Shown: in pieces, positions 21,630 through 25,927 of the stretch
Layout: every line of letters begins with the position of its first letter
Position numbering within the stretch: position 1 is the stretch's first letter
NCBI RefSeq assembly: GCF_046483665.1
Contig: NZ_JAWOCR010000020.1
Coordinates: forward strand, 1-25,927
DNA: 25,927 bases
DNA from: Thiohalophilus sp046483665
GTDB lineage: Bacteria > Pseudomonadota > Gammaproteobacteria > UBA6429 > Thiohalophilaceae
Direction: 5' to 3'
The notes under the pieces: model-generated
The model's database searches: none
The model's input: the letters and a program-made list of their open reading frames with translations, nothing else
What the model was told of the DNA's origin: nothing
Program-made: the position numbers and the translations under genes

Positions 21630-21958
21630 CGAAGAAACGCAATTTGCTGGATGAATTGATCGAGGGCGTCGATGCCATGCGCCAGGAACGCGAAGGCAAG
21701 ATCACTCTGCGCTCTCATGAAATCGATGAATTACCGCCGCTGGAAATCGCCGCCGATACCATTCGCGAGACACGCGAAAAACTGAACGTCTCCCGTGCCG
21801 TGTTTGCCCGCCATTTACGCGTCTCGACCCGAACCCTGGAAAACTGGGAGCAGGGCCGGGCCAAACCCAATGCCCAGGCCGCGGCGTTGATCCTGATGGT
21901 GCGTGAATACCCTGATACGCTCGAAAAGCTGCATTCATTACATAACGATGCGGCCTGA
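21626..21958 (+). CDS. higA: HigA-type HTH antitoxin
   Basis: 110 residues. An N-terminal toxin-binding part (MTKKRNLLDELIEGVDAMRQ) is followed by an XRE/Cro helix-turn-helix: ADTIRETREKLNVSRAVFAR, HLRVSTRTLENWEQGRAKPN and AQAAALILMVREYPDTLEKL. Its ATG overlaps the higB stop. It should bind HigB and repress the promoter via the TATACGCAG palindrome. The last 13 codons lie inside a 172-bp segment that is duplicated 268 bases downstream. Confidence 0.92.
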   Translation: MTKKRNLLDELIEGVDAMRQEREGKITLRSHEIDELPPLEIAADTIRETREKLNVSRAVFARHLRVSTRTLENWEQGRAKPNAQAAALILMVREYPDTLEKLHSLHNDAA

Positions 21959-22091
21959 ACAGATGTTTCGAAGACCAGTCCGGAGAGATTGCTTCGTCAC
22001 GTTGTTTCTCGCAATGACACCTCTATTTTCGGTCATTGCGAGCGAAGCGAAGCAATCTTTTGAACAAAGTGACCGGACACTCAGAATACCT
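21920..22091. repeat. 172-bp direct repeat, copy A (includes 3' end of higA)
   Basis: This segment, starting CTCGAAAAGCTGCATTCATT and ending CGGACACTCAGAATACCT, recurs at 22188-22359 with only three base differences that I can see. It contains the stop codon of higA and a 71-bp palindromic element. Confidence 0.93.
21987..22057. repeat. 71-bp palindromic element (copy 2)
   Basis: It has the same structure as the element at 9727-9797, with GATTGCTTCG...CGAAGCAATC outer arms and GCAATGAC...GTCATTGC inner arms, and a few loop differences from copy 1. Confidence 0.92.
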
Positions 22092-22187
22092 GTTTAGAAC
22101 GAAGTCACGCAGGCTAACGCCAGCATGACCTACAGTTAAACCCGGGTAGGGTGCGTCCCACGCACCTCTTTCTTGATGCGAGGTTAA

Positions 22188-22359
22188 CTCGAAAAGCTGC
22201 ATTCATTACACAACGATGCGGCCTGAACAGGTGTTCCGAAGACCAGTCCGGAGAGATTGCTTCGTCACGTTGTTTCTCGCAATGACACCTCTATTTTCGG
22301 TCATTGCGAGCGAAGCGAAGCAATCTTTTGAACAAAGTGACCGGACACTCAGAATACCT
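22188..22359. repeat. 172-bp direct repeat, copy B
   Basis: The duplicate of 21920-22091, including an orphan copy of the last higA codons (LEKLHSLHNDA). The sequence between the copies (22092-22187) holds a GGGTAGGGTGCGTCCCACGC stretch. Confidence 0.93.
22255..22325. repeat. 71-bp palindromic element (copy 3)
   Basis: Identical to copy 2 as far as I can see, and present because it lies inside the duplicated 172-bp segment. Confidence 0.92.
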
Positions 22360-22491
22360 TGAGATCCGCGAAGTAGAGCACCGGATCCGCGGAGTTTATG
22401 CCCCAAAGGGTGCTTGATCCGGCCTACCTCTGCCAACTATCTATCCTCGTCCCTCGTAACTTGGCCCTCGTCCCTGTGCCCGCAGGGCACC

Positions 22492-22607
22492 TGTGGGAGG
22501 GCATTGACGTACAAGGATGTACTAATGTCGTGGAAGGCATGGATGCCGTGAGCGACCCATGCGCGACGGAACTGAGGCACACCGGTCGCCGATGGAATCG
22601 CCTCCTA
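22492..22607 (+). repeat. REPIN-like element with extended left hairpin
   Basis: TGTGGGAGGGCAT, then a ~51-base insert TGACGTACAAGGATGTACTA... to GAGCGACCC, then ATGCGCGACGG and the right half CACCGGTCGCCGATGGAATC, GCCTCCTACA. The insert is the reverse complement of the one in the elements at 14135 and 21016 and lies in the other arm. A GTGCCCGCAGGGCAC hairpin sits just upstream (22476-22490). Confidence 0.88.
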
Positions 22608-22659
22608 CAAGTTCCTACCTCTGCCAACTCTCTTTCCTCGTCCCTGCCCGAAGGGCAGA

Positions 22660-22727
22660 TGTAGGAGGGGCTTTTAGCCGCGATAGGAAAAGTGGCAAGC
22701 CGGTCGCCGATGGAATCGCCTCCTACA
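22660..22727 (+). repeat. REPIN-like element (short form)
   Basis: TGTAGGAGGGGCTTTTAGCC then GCGATAGG, a short spacer and CCGGTCGCCGATGGAATCGC, CTCCTACA. It has two inverted GTAGGAGG halves, each with a small hairpin (GGCT-TTT-AGCC, and CGAT-GGA-ATCG in plus-strand form). Confidence 0.9.
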
Positions 22728-22803
22728 AGTTCCCTACCTCTGCCAACTGCAAACTATCCTTCCTCGTCCCTCGTAACTCGTCCCTTGGACCTGCCCGAAG
22801 GGC

Positions 22804-22870
22804 TGTGGGAGGGCATTCCATGCGCGACGGAAAAGTGGCACACCGGTCGCCGATGGAATCGCCTCCTACA
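22804..22870 (+). repeat. REPIN-like element (short form)
   Basis: TGTGGGAGGGCATTCCATGC then GCGACGG, a spacer and CCGGTCGCCGATGGAATCGC, CTCCTACA. The left hairpin is GCAT-TCC-ATGC, the uninserted counterpart of the left hairpin in the element at 22492. Confidence 0.9.
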
Positions 22871-22910
22871 AGTTCCCTACCTCTGCCGACTGCTATCTGC
22901 CAACTGCCAA

Positions 22911-25900
22911 CTATGCTTGTCTCGCATAAGCCAACCGATACAACACCGGCAGCACCACCAGAGTCAGCAGGGTCGAGGAGACGATCCCGCCGATGACCAC
23001 GGTGGCCAGGGGGCGTTGGACTTCGGCGCCGATGCCGACGTTGAAGGCCATGGGCACGAAACCGAGGCTGGCGACCAGGGCGGTCATCATTACCGGGCGC
23101 AGGCGGCGCATGGCGCCGTCGAAAATCGCCTGATCCAGCGCGATGCCCTGGTTACGCAACTGTCTGATATAAGAGAGCATCACCACGCCGTTCAATACCG
23201 CGATCCCCGATAACGCAATAAACCCGACCGCCGCGGAGATGGACAAGGGCATGCCGCGCAGGGCGAGGGCGGCGATGCCGCCGGTCAACGCCAGCGGCAC
23301 GGCGCTGAATACCAGTCCCGCATCGCGGGCCGAGTCGAAGGCCATGAACAGCAGGCCGAAGATCAGCAACAGCGTCAACGGCACCACCAGCGACAACCGC
23401 TGCGCGGCGGCGATCAGCTGTTCAAAGGTGCCGCCGTAATCGATCCAGTACCCGGCGGGCAGATCGACTTCGGAACGCACGGCCTCACTGACCGCCTCGA
23501 CAAAGCTGCCCAGATCCTGGCCGCGCACATTGGCGGTGACAAAGATGCGCCGCTTGCCGTTCTCGCGACTGATCTGGCTGGGCCCGGTTTTAAAATCGAT
23601 CGTCGCCACTTCCCCCAGCGGAATACTCCCCTCCAGGCCGTGGCCCACGCCCAGCATGTCGGCGTCGCCTTCGACTTCGCGCTGCGGGTCGGCCGGCAGG
23701 CGGATCGGCAAGCGTGCCAGGGCATCCAGATCGGTACGCAGATCTTCGGGCAGGCGCACCACCAGATCGAAGCGGCGATCGCCCTGATAGATCTGACCCA
23801 CGCTGCTGCCGCCGGTGGCGGTCTGCAGCACCTCCTGGACCGAGGCGACATCCAGCCCGTACAGCGCGAGGCGCTCGCGATCGGGCGTGACGGTCAGCAA
23901 CGGCAACCCGGTGGTCTGCTCGGTGCGCACATCCGCCGCACCGGGTACGCCGCGCACGGTGGTCTCGATCTGTTCGGCCAGTTCGACCAGCGTGTCGAGA
24001 TCATCGCCGTAGATCTTCACCGCCAGATCGGCCCGCACCCCCGAGATCAACTCATTGAAGCGCATCTGGATCGGCTGGGTGAACTCGTACTTGTTGCCGG
24101 GCAGGTCGGTGACCGCCGCTTCCAGTTCGCGCACCAGTTGCGCCTTGGGTTTGCGCGGATCGGGCCACTGCTCGCGCGGCTGCATAATAATAAAGGTGTC
24201 GGCCACGTTGGGCGGCATGGGATCGGTGGCCACCTCGGGCGTGCCGATCTTGCTGAACACATGTTTGACCTCGGCGAACTCGCGCACTTTGGCCTCCACA
24301 TGCTGTTGCATCGCGATCGACTGCGACAGGCTGGTGCCGGGAATGCGCAGGGCATGCATGGCGATGTCGCCTTCATCCAGATCGGGCACAAACTCGCTGC
24401 CCATGCGCGTGGCCTGCACGGCGGCGATGCCCACCAGGGCAACGGCCATCACTACCACAGGCAACTTGTTCGCCAGCGCCAGATTCAGCACCGGTTCGTA
24501 AACGCGGCGCAGCCCGCGCATCGCCCGGTTCTCTTCTTCTTTGATCGGCCCGCGCACAAACACGGCCACCGCCGCCGGGACCGCCGTCACCGAGAGGATC
24601 AACGCCGAGAAGAGGGCGGTGACCACGGTAAAGGCCATGGGCTCGAACATCTTGCCTTCCACGCCGCTGAGGGCAAAGATCGGCACATAGACGATCATGA
24701 TGATCGTCACCCCGAACACACTGGGGCGGATCACTTCGGTAGTCGCCTCCTGCACCACCCGCAGGCGCTGTTTCAAATTCGGCAAACCGCCGTGCATGCG
24801 CTGGAACTGACCCAGTCGTCGCAGACAGTTCTCCACGATGATCACCGCGCCATCGACAATCAGACCGAAGTCCAGCGCCCCCAGGCTCATCAGGTTGCCG
24901 GAGACGCGCGAGCTCACCATGCCGCTGACGGTCATCAGCATCGCCAGCGGGATCACCGCCGCGGTGATCAACGCGGCGCGCCAGTTGCCGAGCAACAAAA
25001 ACAGCACCACGATTACCAGCAACGCGCCCTCGGCCAGGTTCTTCTGCACGGTGGCGATGGTCTTGTCCACCAGGCTGGTACGATCGTAGACCGCATTGAG
25101 CTCCACCCCGTCGGGCAGGGAAGTTTTGATCTGCTCGATGCGCTGCGCGGCGGCCTGCGCCACGGCACGGCTGTTCTCGCCCATCAGCATGAACACCGTG
25201 CCCAGCACCACCTCCTGGCCGTCCCGGGTCGCGGCGCCGGTGCGCAGTTCATTGCCCAGCTTCACGTCCGCCACACTGGCCAGCGGGATCGGCACGCCGT
25301 TGCGTTTGGCCACGGTAATCTCCCGGATGGCCTCCAGATCGGCCAGCTGCCCCGGCGAGCGGATGGTGTACTGCGCCCCGAAGCGTTCGATATAGCCGGC
25401 GCCGGTGCTGCGGTTGTTGCGCGCCAGGGCCCGCATCACATCCTGCAGGGTCAGATCATGCGCCAGCAGCTTGTCGGGGTAGGGCAGCACATGAAACTGC
25501 TTGGTATAACCGCCGATGGTATTCACTTCCACCACGCCGGGGGTCTGGCGCAACTGCGGGCGCACGATCCAGTCCTGCACCGTGCGCAGCTCCATGGGCG
25601 AATGGTTTTCGCCGCTGACCGTGTACATAAAGATCTCACCCAGACCGGTAGCGATCGGCCCCATGGCCGGTTCGATATCGGCGGGCAGTTTCGATTTGAC
25701 CCCGGAGAGTCGTTCGTTCACCAGTTGCCGGGCACGATAGATATCCGTGCCTTCCTTGAACACCACCGTCACCTGCGACAGGCCGTAGCGGGAGAGGGAA
25801 CGGGTATAGTCCAGCCCGGGCAGGCCGGCCATGGCGGTCTCCACCGGGAAGGTGATCCGTTGTTCGGACTCCAGCGGCGAATAGCCCGGCGCATCGGTAT

Positions 25901-25927
25901 TGATCTGCACCTGGATGTTGGTGATGT
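22911..25927 (-). CDS. czcA: CzcA-type RND heavy-metal efflux pump, N-terminus outside window
   Basis: The frame stays open to the window edge. The upstream residues ITNIQVQINTDAPGYSPLES are conserved CzcA sequence, so the GTG at 25910 is an internal Val and not the start. About 1005 residues are present of the ~1040-1050 usual. Features include QRITFPVETAMAGLPGLDYT, the TM4 motif DFGLIVDGAVIIVEN (coded near 24872-24828), VYVPIFALSGVEGKMFEPMA, and a C-terminal membrane half ending FGLLFMAFDSARDAGLVFSA and onwards. The DFG...DGAVIIVEN pattern in TM4 marks pumps for divalent ions (Zn, Co, Cd, Ni) rather than the Cu/Ag-type CusA. It would export metal across the envelope with CzcB and CzcC partners, whose genes would lie outside the window upstream. 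Confidence 0.95.
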   Translation of the reverse strand, partial: ITNIQVQINTDAPGYSPLESEQRITFPVETAMAGLPGLDYTRSLSRYGLSQVTVVFKEGTDIYRARQLVNERLSGVKSKLPADIEPAMGPIATGLGEIFMYTVSGENHSPMELRTVQDWIVRPQLRQTPGVVEVNTIGGYTKQFHVLPYPDKLLAHDLTLQDVMRALARNNRSTGAGYIERFGAQYTIRSPGQLADLEAIREITVAKRNGVPIPLASVADVKLGNELRTGAATRDGQEVVLGTVFMLMGENSRAVAQAAAQRIEQIKTSLPDGVELNAVYDRTSLVDKTIATVQKNLAEGALLVIVVLFLLLGNWRAALITAAVIPLAMLMTVSGMVSSRVSGNLMSLGALDFGLIVDGAVIIVENCLRRLGQFQRMHGGLPNLKQRLRVVQEATTEVIRPSVFGVTIIMIVYVPIFALSGVEGKMFEPMAFTVVTALFSALILSVTAVPAAVAVFVRGPIKEEENRAMRGLRRVYEPVLNLALANKLPVVVMAVALVGIAAVQATRMGSEFVPDLDEGDIAMHALRIPGTSLSQSIAMQQHVEAKVREFAEVKHVFSKIGTPEVATDPMPPNVADTFIIMQPREQWPDPRKPKAQLVRELEAAVTDLPGNKYEFTQPIQMRFNELISGVRADLAVKIYGDDLDTLVELAEQIETTVRGVPGAADVRTEQTTGLPLLTVTPDRERLALYGLDVASVQEVLQTATGGSSVGQIYQGDRRFDLVVRLPEDLRTDLDALARLPIRLPADPQREVEGDADMLGVGHGLEGSIPLGEVATIDFKTGPSQISRENGKRRIFVTANVRGQDLGSFVEAVSEAVRSEVDLPAGYWIDYGGTFEQLIAAAQRLSLVVPLTLLLIFGLLFMAFDSARDAGLVFSAVPLALTGGIAALALRGMPLSISAAVGFIALSGIAVLNGVVMLSYIRQLRNQGIALDQAIFDGAMRRLRPVMMTALVASLGFVPMAFNVGIGAEVQRPLATVVIGGIVSSTLLTLVVLPVLYRLAYARQA

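Larger units (their letters stand above)
21959..22910. other. 952-base repeat region with no gene
   Basis: No convincing gene lies between higA and the czcA stop. The stretch is made of two 172-bp direct repeats that each carry a 71-bp palindrome, three REPIN-like elements, GCCCGAAGGGC or GTGCCCGCAGGGCAC hairpins directly before them, and low-complexity linkers such as TACCTCTGCCAACT and CCTCGTCCCTCGTAACT. Confidence 0.8.

Noticed and set aside
22398..23213. Plus-strand frames with repeated SPMESPPTSS-type segments
   Set aside because: These translate the REPIN-like repeats and run into antisense of czcA, so they are not real genes.
1..25927. tRNA or rRNA genes
   Set aside because: I looked for tRNA-like cloverleaf arms and conserved rRNA stretches by eye and saw none; the REPIN insert folds only superficially like a branched RNA and lacks tRNA landmarks.

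Overview
The window looks like chromosomal DNA of a gammaproteobacterium, probably a sulfur- and metal-exposed lineage of the Chromatiales or a relative. That assignment rests on protein character only: an arsenosugar gene set, several rhodanese domains, CzcA-type efflux, and fairly GC-rich coding DNA. I could not run a taxonomic search.

Left flank (1-2600) is accessory DNA. It holds a transposase/integrase cut by the window edge, an antitoxin gene with a frameshifted ParE-type toxin gene, and a REP-associated tyrosine (HUH) transposase. The transposase is bracketed by inverted copies of a short hairpin repeat (GAGT-TTTT-ACTC followed by TGACCCCAAATAT). More copies of the repeat surround a 3' fragment of an IS3-family transposase.

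A minus-strand group (7214 down to 2595) encodes an ArsR-type regulator fused to a rhodanese domain, a secreted protein of unknown function, a TlpA-like thiol-disulfide protein and a P-type cation ATPase. A plus-strand series starts divergently at about 7344. The intergenic region has a 9-bp-arm palindrome just downstream of a strong minus-strand promoter and overlapping a plus-strand promoter candidate, so the ArsR-rhodanese protein probably controls both directions.

The plus-strand series (7344-20081) is the core. It runs: sterol-desaturase-like membrane protein, VTT (TVP38/TMEM64) membrane protein fused to rhodanese, exported rhodanese, cysteine desulfurase, flavin disulfide-reductase-like protein, methyltransferase, ArsS (radical SAM), ArsM (arsenite methyltransferase), two arsenosugar-associated glycosyltransferases (TIGR04283 and TIGR04282 types), a small membrane protein, an exported alpha/beta hydrolase, and a class II aldolase fused to a C-terminal Dabb-like domain. 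ArsM and ArsS are known to make methylated and 5'-deoxyadenosyl arsenicals, the precursors of arsenosugars. The glycosyltransferases, and perhaps the aldolase, would act on the sugar part. The dense persulfide/thiol chemistry beside them (three rhodanese domains, cysteine desulfurase, TlpA, flavoprotein) suggests a sulfur arm coupled to arsenic metabolism; this coupling is inference.

Right flank (20082-25927) has two toxin-antitoxin pairs (Phd/ParE and HigB/HigA), each with a palindromic operator. About 1 kb of repeats follows, then a CzcA-type RND metal efflux pump that runs off the window. The repeats include seven REPIN-like elements in the window as a whole, three of which carry a structured ~51-base insertion in a hairpin tip, three copies of a 71-bp palindromic element, and a 172-bp direct duplication that copied the 3' end of higA.
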